A stretch of DNA of 64,000 nucleotides from an uncultured Eubacterium sp. (GTDB taxonomy: Bacteria > Bacillota > Clostridia > Lachnospirales > Lachnospiraceae): the NCBI GenBank assembly GCA_934322085.1, contig CAKRGF010000002.1:62001-126000 (forward strand), read 5' to 3'. The notes beneath the pieces were generated by a model. The model saw nothing but the letters and a program-made list of their open reading frames with translations. It did no database searches and was not told the DNA's origin. Below, piece by piece: positions 42,470-49,893 of this stretch. Every line of letters starts with the position of its first letter. Within the stretch, counting starts at the first letter, position 1. A program made the translations under genes and the position numbers.

Positions 42470-44359
42470 TTACACCTCCTTCACTGCACCAAAATTACAT
42501 CCATCTTTACATGCGCCACATTTAATACATTTTGTCGTATCAATGACATGCGGCTCTTTTATGTTTCCGGAAATTGCACCTACCGGACACATTCTCGCAC
42601 ATTTGGTACAGCCCTTACAAAGTTCAGGGTCAATCTGAAGGCTTGTCAGTGCTTTACACTGGCCTGCCGGACATTTTTTATCCACTACATGAGCAATGTA
42701 TTCGTCACGGAAATACTTAAGCGTCGATACAACCGGTGAAGCGGCTGTTTTGCCAAGACCACAAAGTGCTGTTGCCGAAACGGTCTCAGCCAATGTTTCC
42801 AATAACTCTATATGCTCCATCGTTCCGCGTCCCTCAGTGATATCCGTAAGCAGTTCAAGCATACGCTTTGTTCCCTCACGGCACGGCACACATTTACCAC
42901 AAGATTCATTCTGGGTAAAGTTCATAAAGAAACGTGCCACTTCAACCATACAGCTCTTATCATTCATGACAACAAGTCCGCCGGAACCAATCATGGCGCC
43001 TACTTTTTTCAGCGAATCAAAATCCAGTTTCATATCCAAATGATCTTCTGTCGCACTGATACACAGACATCCGCCGGATGGTCCGCCAATCTGAACCGCT
43101 TTAAAAACACCACCTTTGACACCGCCGCCAATATCAAAAATAACTTCACGCAGCGTCGTTCCCATTGGCACCTCAATCAAACCGGTATTCTGTACATTGC
43201 CGGTAAGAGCAAATGCTTTCGTACCATGGTTGTTTGCCGGTCCATAGCCCTGATACCATTTCGCACCATTTAGCAGAATCGGCGGTACATTACAAAATGT
43301 TTCTACGTTATTCAAAACCGTTGGCTTGTCAAACAATCCGTGTTCTACCGTTCTTGGTGGCTTCACGCGCGGCATACCGCGGTTTCCTTCAATTGATGTT
43401 GTCAGTGCACTTCCCTCACCACAGACAAATGCACCGGCTCCCTGGCTGATATGTAAATCAAAATCAAAACCGGAACCTAAAATATCTTTCCCTAACAGTC
43501 CGCGGTCCATTGCCTTATCAATGGCTGTCTGAAGTCTCTCAACGGCAAGCGGATACTCTGCACGCACATAAATGTAGCCGTGATGCGCACCTGTGGCAAT
43601 CGCAGCAATCAGCATACCTTCAATCACACGATGCGGCTCGCCTTCCATCATGGAACGATCCATAAAGGCACCCGGGTCACCCTCGTCACCATTACAAACA
43701 ATATATTTTTCTTCTTCCTTCTGGTCTAACACCTGCTGCCACTTTCTTCCGGCAGGGAAACCGCCGCCTCCGCGGCCACGCAGGCAGGACTCCGTAATCT
43801 CATCGACAATGCCCTGAGGCGTCATATCAAATAAAGCTTTTGCCACGGCACTATAGCCGCCAAGAGCCAGATACTCAGCAATACTTTCCGCATTAATATG
43901 TCCGCAGTACTCAAGCGCAATACGAGTCTGCTGCTTGTAAAACGGAATATCCTCCTGTTTCACATATGGATTTCCCTCCTGGTCTTTGTACACCAGACGG
44001 TCAATAACTTCATCTCCAATAATGGATTTTTCGATAATTTCTTCGCAGTCATCCAGATTCACTTTTATGTACAGCCATCCCATCGGCTCGATACGAAGAA
44101 GCGGTCCCATCTCACAAAAACCGTGACAGCCGCTCTTTTTTAATCCAATGCTGTCTCCATGCGGATCTTTTTCCAGAACAAGAGCACATTTCAATCCTTT
44201 GCTCTCAATGATATCTTTCATTTTTGCGTAAATCTCTAATGAGCCTCCGGCAACGCAGCCGGTTCCGGCACAAATCAGGATTTGTTTTCTCTGACTGTTT
44301 AAAGAAGCACGATATTCCTCTTGCTTCGCAATCAGTTCCTCACGATTCTTAATTTTCAT
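42470..44359 (-). CDS. hydB: NADH-binding, FMN/iron-sulfur subunit of bifurcating hydrogenase (HydB/NuoF type)
   Basis: A 629-residue subunit. The N-terminal thioredoxin-like [2Fe-2S] domain (CAGTGC, SGCHGFCEMG), the FMN/NADH core (GRGGGGFPAGRKW and GDEGDPGAFMDR), the [4Fe-4S] motif CGKCVPCREGTKRM, and a C-terminal pair of ferredoxin clusters (CKGCTKCARMCPVG, CIKCGACKDGCNFG). The extra N- and C-terminal clusters distinguish it from plain NuoF and fit the bifurcating type. ATG overlaps the hydC stop by 11 bases; GGAGG six bases upstream. Confidence 0.95.
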   Translation of the reverse strand: MKIKNREELIAKQEEYRASLNSQRKQILICAGTGCVAGGSLEIYAKMKDIIESKGLKCALVLEKDPHGDSIGLKKSGCHGFCEMGPLLRIEPMGWLYIKVNLDDCEEIIEKSIIGDEVIDRLVYKDQEGNPYVKQEDIPFYKQQTRIALEYCGHINAESIAEYLALGGYSAVAKALFDMTPQGIVDEITESCLRGRGGGGFPAGRKWQQVLDQKEEEKYIVCNGDEGDPGAFMDRSMMEGEPHRVIEGMLIAAIATGAHHGYIYVRAEYPLAVERLQTAIDKAMDRGLLGKDILGSGFDFDLHISQGAGAFVCGEGSALTTSIEGNRGMPRVKPPRTVEHGLFDKPTVLNNVETFCNVPPILLNGAKWYQGYGPANNHGTKAFALTGNVQNTGLIEVPMGTTLREVIFDIGGGVKGGVFKAVQIGGPSGGCLCISATEDHLDMKLDFDSLKKVGAMIGSGGLVVMNDKSCMVEVARFFMNFTQNESCGKCVPCREGTKRMLELLTDITEGRGTMEHIELLETLAETVSATALCGLGKTAASPVVSTLKYFRDEYIAHVVDKKCPAGQCKALTSLQIDPELCKGCTKCARMCPVGAISGNIKEPHVIDTTKCIKCGACKDGCNFGAVKEV

Positions 44360-44834
44360 TCGCTGCCTCCTCCTTTAACTGCTTAATAAGTTCCCGCGCC
44401 TTTTCGGGTGTCATGGATGGATGCACATGGTCATTTACCGTACATACTGGTGCCAAACCACAGGCTCCCAGACAAGATACCGTCTCAACGGTAAAAAGCA
44501 TATCATCAGAAGTTGGCTTTTCTTGTGTAACCCCAAGCGTTTTACGAAACTCTTCCAAAATCGGCACCGATTTCCGCACATGGCATGCCGTACCGTCACA
44601 TATTTTAATGACAAATTTGCCTTTTGGTTCCAAAGAAAAATTCTCATAAAATGTCGCTACCCCATAAATCTTCGCCTCACTCATCTTCAACTCTTTGGCA
44701 ATATAACATAATGCCTCTTCCGGAAGATAGTGATACTCTTTCTGAACGTCCTGCATAATCGCAATCACAAGATTACTTTTATACTCGTGTTTTTTCAGAA
44801 TTTCATCCAGTTTTTGTTGCTGCTGTTCGTTCAC
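44349..44834 (-). CDS. hydC: [2Fe-2S] subunit of bifurcating hydrogenase (HydC/NuoE type)
   Basis: A 161-residue NuoE-like protein, first gene of the hydrogenase operon. A helical N-terminus is followed by a thioredoxin-like fold with four cluster cysteines in CDGTACHV and CLGACGLAP. GTG start at 44834 with AAAGGAG seven bases upstream. Confidence 0.94.
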   Translation of the reverse strand: MNEQQQQKLDEILKKHEYKSNLVIAIMQDVQKEYHYLPEEALCYIAKELKMSEAKIYGVATFYENFSLEPKGKFVIKICDGTACHVRKSVPILEEFRKTLGVTQEKPTSDDMLFTVETVSCLGACGLAPVCTVNDHVHPSMTPEKARELIKQLKEEAANEN

Positions 44835-44906
44835 AGTCCTTCTCCTTTCAACTTGAAAATATTGTTGGTATTCTCATTCTCCAATAGCATATACCTACTG
44901 ATAAAT

Positions 44907-44924
44907 TTTATCATTTTTTAACAA
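44907..44924. promoter_or_regulatory. Possible Rex-like half-site upstream of hydC
   Basis: Minus strand TTGTTAAAAAATGATAAA: the first seven bases equal the Rex half-site TTGTTAA, the second half matches only four of seven. Rex control of hydrogenase genes is known in clostridia, but this match is weak. Confidence 0.3.
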
Positions 44925-44957
44925 AATAGTAAAGTTTTTTATCATAAAATAAAATCA

Positions 44958-44997
44958 GTGTGATACAGAGAACTCATACAAAAATTCTGTATCACAC
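44958..44997 (-). terminator. Terminator of the sugar ABC transporter operon
   Basis: A perfect 12-bp stem GTGTGATACAGA/TCTGTATCACAC with a 16-base loop, about 50 bases past the last permease stop, followed on the minus strand by TGATTTTATTTT. Confidence 0.7.
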
Positions 44998-45046
44998 CGA
45001 TCCTACTTTTATTTCTACGCAAGCACTTTTTGTTTTCCGATTGTCA

Positions 45047-45925
45047 TCAACCCTTTACAGAGCCGAGGGCAACACCACGAATAATAAATTTTGACAGACA
45101 CAAGTATACAACAATCAACGGAATAATTGCGAAACCAAGTATCATATAAATCTCGCCCAAATCCGTCAGATAAGCCTCTGCCTGCAAACTTGCCACAACC
45201 AATGGAAGTGTAGCATTTTCACTACTGTTATCCATCAATAACTGTGGCAGGAAATAGTTATTCCAAGAAGCAACAAATTGGAAAATCATCTGCACCGCCA
45301 ATGCCGGTTTCAAAATCGGCATAACGACAAAGTTAAAGATGTAAAATTCATGTCCACCGTCAATTCGACCGGCTTCCACAATTTCAAGTGGCAGTGAACT
45401 CTCCATGTACTGTTTGATAAAGAAGAATACTGCCGGAGATGCCAAGGTAGGGAAAATCAACGGAATAAATGAATCTCTAATTCCCCATGCATCCATCATT
45501 TCCACAAAACCGAGTGCAGAAACCTGTGTCGGCACCATAAGGATAACCATGATGAACACAAATGCTGCCTTTTTCAAGCGGAAATTGTAAGCATACAATC
45601 CGTAAGCAGTAAGTGTCGCAATGTATACACTGGTAACACATGAAAATACTGCTACAATTAATGAGTTAAACATCGAATGCAGAACGGAAACTTTTGTCTC
45701 ATTAATTGCATTCGTAAAGTTTCTGACAAAATCACCGCCCGGAAGCAGACTGAATGTCGTTTTTAATGTCGTTGTATCTTTTGTTGTATTCACCAAAAGC
45801 ATGACAAACGGAAAGATACAGATAATACATACCAATATCAAAACAATATAGGCAACTGTTCGACGAAAGACAAGCATACGGTGACCGCGGATTTCATCCG
45901 CTGACAAATTTTCATATTTTGCCAT
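45047..45925 (-). CDS. Carbohydrate ABC transporter permease (MalG type)
   Basis: A 292-residue inner-membrane protein with six helices and the EAA-loop motif EAGRIDGGHEFYIFNFVVMPI near residue 190 that contacts the ATPase. It starts directly after the stop of the other permease. Together with the binding protein it imports a sugar; the cellobiose phosphorylase next door points to cellobiose or cello-oligosaccharides. No ATPase gene is present here, so a shared MsmX-like ATPase is expected. Confidence 0.93.
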   Translation of the reverse strand: MAKYENLSADEIRGHRMLVFRRTVAYIVLILVCIICIFPFVMLLVNTTKDTTTLKTTFSLLPGGDFVRNFTNAINETKVSVLHSMFNSLIVAVFSCVTSVYIATLTAYGLYAYNFRLKKAAFVFIMVILMVPTQVSALGFVEMMDAWGIRDSFIPLIFPTLASPAVFFFIKQYMESSLPLEIVEAGRIDGGHEFYIFNFVVMPILKPALAVQMIFQFVASWNNYFLPQLLMDNSSENATLPLVVASLQAEAYLTDLGEIYMILGFAIIPLIVVYLCLSKFIIRGVALGSVKG

Positions 45926-46903
45926 TTACTGCACCCCCTTTGCCTGTTTTCTAGCTTTTCGTTCTGCTTTTTTACGAGCCTTTATTTCCTTATCCTCATC
46001 ACTTTGCATGATACGGAACATAAAGATTCCAATCAGACCAGCAGCCAAGAACAATACAACGGATTCAGCACCGGCGACACCCATGTCACCCTGTGACGAG
46101 TTGATTCTCGTACTGATATCCATAACAACCGTTGATGCTACACCATTCGTACCACCACGGTTTACAATCAGGTTCGGAATATCGAACAACTGCAAACCAC
46201 CAATCATAGAAGTAATCATAACATACAGCATAATCGGTTTCAGCATCGGCATAGTAATCCGTCGAAACTGCTGTTTCGCACTCGCACCATCAATTGCAGA
46301 TGCTTCATAAAGAGCTGGGTCAATTCCCATAATACCTGCCATCAGAAGGATGGTCGTATTACCCGTCCACATCAGGAAGTTAATAAAGGCAATAATTAAA
46401 CGAATGCCCCACTCATTTTCCAAAAAGTGAATGGACGTTCCAAATATATGATTGATTGGTCCGGTTACTGCAAACAGTTTACCAAACAATACTGCTATGG
46501 ATGAGGCCATCAGCATATTCGGTAAATACAAAATAACCTTAACCGCACCAGTACCTTTCAATTTTAATCGAATGTCAGTAAACCAAGATGCAAAAAGCAA
46601 TGATACAATAATCTGCGGAATAAATCCAAGCAGCCACAATAACATCGTATTACCAAAATATTTTACAATATCATATTTGGTAAAAAGGTCGATATAATTT
46701 TCAAACCCGGCAAACTCAAATACACTATTTAGGAAAATATCCGTTTTGTCATGAAAAAAGCTTCGATAAAACGTTGCAATCAACGGATATAACTGAAATA
46801 CACCATAGCAAATGAAAAACGGAAGGATAAAAATCAGGCCCCATTTGCCATACTTTAACTTGTGCGGACGTTTATACGCCGTCGCATCTTTCTTTCCAGC
46901 CAT
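45926..46903 (-). CDS. Sugar ABC transporter permease (MalF type)
   Basis: A 325-residue membrane protein with six helices and an EAA loop (EASAIDGASAKQQFRRITMP around 210). Basic N- and C-terminal tails (KARKKAERKARKQAKG). Abuts the second permease gene with no gap, and lies 87 bases after the binding-protein gene, beyond a GC-rich hairpin that may lower its level relative to that protein. Confidence 0.93.
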   Translation of the reverse strand: MAGKKDATAYKRPHKLKYGKWGLIFILPFFICYGVFQLYPLIATFYRSFFHDKTDIFLNSVFEFAGFENYIDLFTKYDIVKYFGNTMLLWLLGFIPQIIVSLLFASWFTDIRLKLKGTGAVKVILYLPNMLMASSIAVLFGKLFAVTGPINHIFGTSIHFLENEWGIRLIIAFINFLMWTGNTTILLMAGIMGIDPALYEASAIDGASAKQQFRRITMPMLKPIMLYVMITSMIGGLQLFDIPNLIVNRGGTNGVASTVVMDISTRINSSQGDMGVAGAESVVLFLAAGLIGIFMFRIMQSDEDKEIKARKKAERKARKQAKGVQ

Positions 46904-46931
46904 AAAATCCCCCTTACCTTTTGATAAAAAT

Positions 46932-46958
46932 GGCGGGACAGGGGCACCCCGTCCCGCC
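46932..46958 (-). terminator. Intercistronic hairpin between binding protein and permeases
   Basis: GGCGGGAC-GGGG paired with CCCC-GTCCCGCC, one bulged base, two-base loop; followed on the minus strand by ATTTTTATC. Probably a partial terminator and mRNA-stabilising structure giving more binding protein than permease. Confidence 0.75.
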
Positions 46959-46990
46959 AGAAAACTAACTCGTTTCTAAGCTGTTACCCA

Positions 46991-48391
46991 TTATTTTTTC
47001 AAATCCGGATAACTCTTGATTACTTCGTTCTTGAAGTTGTCAATTGCTTTCTCTTTGCTTACTTTACCCTGATAGTAATCTTTCATCTTAGCCATCAAGC
47101 TTTCGATGTACATCTGGTCATAAGGAGATACGTTGCTGCAATTGATGTTGTCAGCTGCTGCACTCAAAGCTTTTACAAGAGACTGTCCACCAAGGAAGTC
47201 AGATGTTACATTTTTCTCTTCCAGCTTTTTGTTTGCTGCTTTGTTGTTTACGAAGTCTGAAGTATCTTTGCTGATGTTGAACATGATGTCTTTGTCACAG
47301 CAGAGTTTCTTCATGATGTCTGCAACCAATTTTGCATTATCTGTTCCCGCTGCTCCACAGATGAAGGAACCGCCCCAGTTGAATGACTGTGGTCCAGTTA
47401 CTACAGCCCAGTCACCATAGCTTCCGCCTGGTGTGAAGGAACCATCTTTGTTTTTCTTAGCACCAGAACCTTCTGCCATGGAGAAGTTAATGCCCCATGC
47501 AGGCATGAAGTAACCAAATACTTTACTGTCTTTGCCCATGTCAGCAGTCCACTCTTCAGCCCAAAGGCTTGTTCCGTTGTTGTAACCTTTGTCAGTGTAC
47601 TCTTTTGTTGTGTCAATCCATTTTTCAATAGATGGGTCAATCTGGATAACACCTTCATCATTTACACATTTCTGGCTTACATTGTTTGAGTATACACGAA
47701 GTGCATCATCATAACCAGAAAGCATCTTGTATCCTTTGCTCTTCAAAGTCTCAGCTGCTGCTGCGAACTTATCCCAGTCAGATACCTGCTCCTGAATCTT
47801 TTCGATATCATCTGTTCCGAATACTTCTTTTGCGATAGAACGACGATAAACAAATCCACCAGGGCAGCCCTGCCATGAAACAGCACGAAGAGTACCATCA
47901 CTCTTTGTAGCAGCCTGTTTTGTGTAATCATACATCTGGCTCAAATCATCATCGGTAAGTCCAAGTGATTTAATATCAAGAGCCATGTCTGTATTTGTGT
48001 ACTTGTTTACATAATCCATCTCGCAGAGGAACATATCAATTTTGTCATCTGCACTTGCGCTGTCCTGCTTTTTCAAAGCAGCATCCAGTTTCTTCTGATA
48101 AACACCACCTTCGTTTGTGTTTGTCACGAATTTAACTTTTACATCACCGATACTCTGTGTATCTTTGTTGTAATCTGGATAATACTTTTCAAAACGCTCT
48201 TTGAACTCTGTGTTCCAAACATAAATGTTAAGAACTTTTCCGCCACCATCAGCTACAGTTTCCACTTTAGCTGAATCGTTGCTCTTTGATGAATTACTTG
48301 CATCCTTGTTGCTGTCACTTCCGCCACATCCGGTAATTGAACCAACTACCATAGCCATAGACAATGCCAGCGCTAACCATTTTTTCCTCAT
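46991..48391 (-). CDS. Extracellular sugar-binding lipoprotein of ABC transporter
   Basis: A 466-residue type 1 solute-binding protein. Signal peptide with lipobox GSITGCGG near residues 17-24, then a Ser/Asn/Asp-rich linker, then the binding domain beginning VLNIYVWNTEFKERF. It is first in the operon with AGGAGGG before the ATG. Neighbouring LacI regulator and cellobiose phosphorylase suggest cellobiose or longer cello-oligosaccharides as ligand. Confidence 0.93.
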   Translation of the reverse strand: MRKKWLALALSMAMVVGSITGCGGSDSNKDASNSSKSNDSAKVETVADGGGKVLNIYVWNTEFKERFEKYYPDYNKDTQSIGDVKVKFVTNTNEGGVYQKKLDAALKKQDSASADDKIDMFLCEMDYVNKYTNTDMALDIKSLGLTDDDLSQMYDYTKQAATKSDGTLRAVSWQGCPGGFVYRRSIAKEVFGTDDIEKIQEQVSDWDKFAAAAETLKSKGYKMLSGYDDALRVYSNNVSQKCVNDEGVIQIDPSIEKWIDTTKEYTDKGYNNGTSLWAEEWTADMGKDSKVFGYFMPAWGINFSMAEGSGAKKNKDGSFTPGGSYGDWAVVTGPQSFNWGGSFICGAAGTDNAKLVADIMKKLCCDKDIMFNISKDTSDFVNNKAANKKLEEKNVTSDFLGGQSLVKALSAAADNINCSNVSPYDQMYIESLMAKMKDYYQGKVSKEKAIDNFKNEVIKSYPDLKK

Positions 48392-48470
48392 AAATCAATA
48401 CCCTCCTAAAATAATATTTTTTTAATTCTTCCACAAATTTCTTCATGAAAGTTGTGAACAGTTTCGTGTC

Positions 48471-48485
48471 ATTCCTTTAAGGAAT
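48471..48485. promoter_or_regulatory. Palindrome between lacI-type gene and binding-protein gene
   Basis: ATTCCTT-T-AAGGAAT, a perfect 15-base palindrome nine bases past the regulator stop. It lacks a T run on the minus strand, so it could be an operator for the transporter genes as well as an mRNA end. Nothing else was recognised in 48392-48493; no clear promoter for the binding protein. Confidence 0.4.
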
Positions 48486-48493
48486 AACTTTTA

Positions 48494-49504
48494 TTATTTC
48501 ATCGAAAGAACCGAGCATCCTCGTATTAATTCTCCTTGTACATCAAGTCTTTCAACAAGTGCAAGTTCCGGCTGTTCAATCAGCTCTACTAACTTTGCTG
48601 CTGCGACTCTTCCGATTTGTTCTGTATTCTGCCGGTAAGTCGTTATCTTCGGCTCAATCACACGGGCAATTCTTTGTCCGTCATAACCGGCTACTGAGAT
48701 ATCGTTAGGAATCGTAAGTCCTTTACTTCGAATCACATTAATACCTCCGATACAGGAAAAATCATCCGGATAAACAATACAAGTAGGTCTATCTTCCAAT
48801 GATAATAATTCATGAGTAATTTTTGCCGATACATCCGGTGCGTGGTAAATACCTTCCCGAATATATCTGTCTTCGGTTTCTATCCCATACTTTTTCATCG
48901 TCCGTAAAAAACTTCCGATACGGCTTCTTGTAACAAAAGAATCCGCACCATGGATATAAGCAATTTTCTTATGTCCACATTGTATAATGTAAGAAACCAA
49001 TTGTTCCATCCCTCTAATGTTGTCCGACATAACACATGCCTTGTCATTAAATATATAATCGATTGTCACAACCGGTATACCACTTTGAAGCAACTCTTTT
49101 ACTTCTTCCGCTTCAAAATCCACACAAGCAACAATCACACCATCGACTCCGCGATATTTGCTATGTTCACTATAGGACAATTCACTCTTTCCCACATGCC
49201 TTCCCAAAAAAGTTATATCATACCCCTTTTCTTCCACTCCCTGTCGGAAGCTGTCAAGCACTGGTGAAAAATAGGAATGGGTCAAACCACTTCGTGCCTC
49301 ATCCGCAAATAACACTCCAATGTTATAGGTTCGGTTTGTCTTTAGTGCACGAGCGGATGAGTTTGGTACATAGCCCATCTTCTTAGCCACCTCGAGCACC
49401 CGTTCCTTTGTCGAAGTACTTATATCAGTGCGTCCATTCAATGCTTTGCTTACTGTCGCAATCGATACACCGCATGTCTCTGAGATGTCTTTCATTGATA
49501 CCAT
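48494..49504 (-). CDS. LacI-family repressor of the cellobiose genes
   Basis: A 336-residue regulator: N-terminal helix-turn-helix (ISETCGVSIATVSKALNGRT) and hinge (NSSARALKTNRT), then a periplasmic-binding-protein-like sugar domain. The ATG at 49504 has GAGGA seven to eight bases upstream; the ATG two codons earlier is too close to it. Its operator-like palindrome occurs both before its own gene and before cellobiose phosphorylase. Confidence 0.92.
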   Translation of the reverse strand: MVSMKDISETCGVSIATVSKALNGRTDISTSTKERVLEVAKKMGYVPNSSARALKTNRTYNIGVLFADEARSGLTHSYFSPVLDSFRQGVEEKGYDITFLGRHVGKSELSYSEHSKYRGVDGVIVACVDFEAEEVKELLQSGIPVVTIDYIFNDKACVMSDNIRGMEQLVSYIIQCGHKKIAYIHGADSFVTRSRIGSFLRTMKKYGIETEDRYIREGIYHAPDVSAKITHELLSLEDRPTCIVYPDDFSCIGGINVIRSKGLTIPNDISVAGYDGQRIARVIEPKITTYRQNTEQIGRVAAAKLVELIEQPELALVERLDVQGELIRGCSVLSMK

Positions 49505-49520
49505 GAGCATTCCTCGTTTT

Positions 49521-49536
49521 CCGTAATCGTTTTCGT
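49521..49536. promoter_or_regulatory. LacI-type operator, regulator side
   Basis: CCGTAATCGTTTTCGT, 14 of 16 bases equal to the operator at 49653, just downstream of the regulator promoter: autoregulation is likely. Confidence 0.7.
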
Positions 49537-49542
49537 AAGTCT

Positions 49543-49571
49543 ACTGTACCACACTTTCCACAAAGAGTCAA
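49543..49571 (-). promoter_or_regulatory. Promoter of the LacI-family gene
   Basis: Minus strand TTGACT (49571-49566), 17-base spacer, TACAGT (49548-49543). Confidence 0.8.
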
Positions 49572-49614
49572 TACTAATTTTGATTTTTTTGTTGGAATTG
49601 CACAAATATCTTAC

Positions 49615-49643
49615 TTGCATTTCCCTTCGACTTCCTATATAAT
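49615..49643 (+). promoter_or_regulatory. Promoter of the cellobiose phosphorylase gene
   Basis: TTGCAT, 17-base spacer and a perfect TATAAT (49638-49643). A start near 49650 gives a leader of about 245 bases. Confidence 0.85.
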
Positions 49644-49652
49644 GAAATTATC

Positions 49653-49668
49653 ACGAAATCGTTTTCGT
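49653..49668. promoter_or_regulatory. LacI-type operator, phosphorylase side
   Basis: ACGAAATCGTTTTCGT, a near-perfect palindrome around a central CG, lying at the predicted transcription start where bound repressor would block RNA polymerase. Confidence 0.8.
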
Positions 49669-49672
49669 AAAT

Positions 49673-49879
49673 CCCCAGGTTATCAAAGTCAACGATTTTT
49701 CGTGCTTGCACGAAAGAAACGTTGACCTTGATAACCGCAAAATATGAGGAAGAAGCGATTTGTGCAACAAATCTGCGGATTCCGAATATTTTCAGGAGTG
49801 CGTAAGCTGTGCAAGCAGCGGAGCACTCCGCCTGGGGACATTATGCTAATACTATTATAAGGATGCTTTGCAAAGCATC
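49673..49879 (+). ncRNA. Multi-hairpin leader RNA of the cellobiose phosphorylase gene
   Basis: CCCCAGG (49673-49679) pairs with CCTGGGG (49831-49837), closing three hairpins: H1 49678-49736 (GGTTATCAA/TTGATAACC, GTCAACG/CGTTGAC, TTCGTGC/GCACGAA), H2 49739-49792 (AAAATAT/ATATTTT, GATTTGT/ACAAATC), H3 49795-49829 (GGAGTGC/GCACTCC, GCTG/CAGC). H2 and H3 each have an internal loop with GGA on the 3' side. A separate palindrome GATGCTTTGCAAAGCATC (49862-49879) lies just before the ribosome site. Does not match a riboswitch I recognise. Confidence 0.6.
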
Positions 49880-49893
49880 GGAATGGAGGTTCT

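Noticed and set aside
44907..44924. Firm Rex operator before hydC
   Set aside because: Only one half-site matches well; kept as a low-confidence feature and not as a finding.
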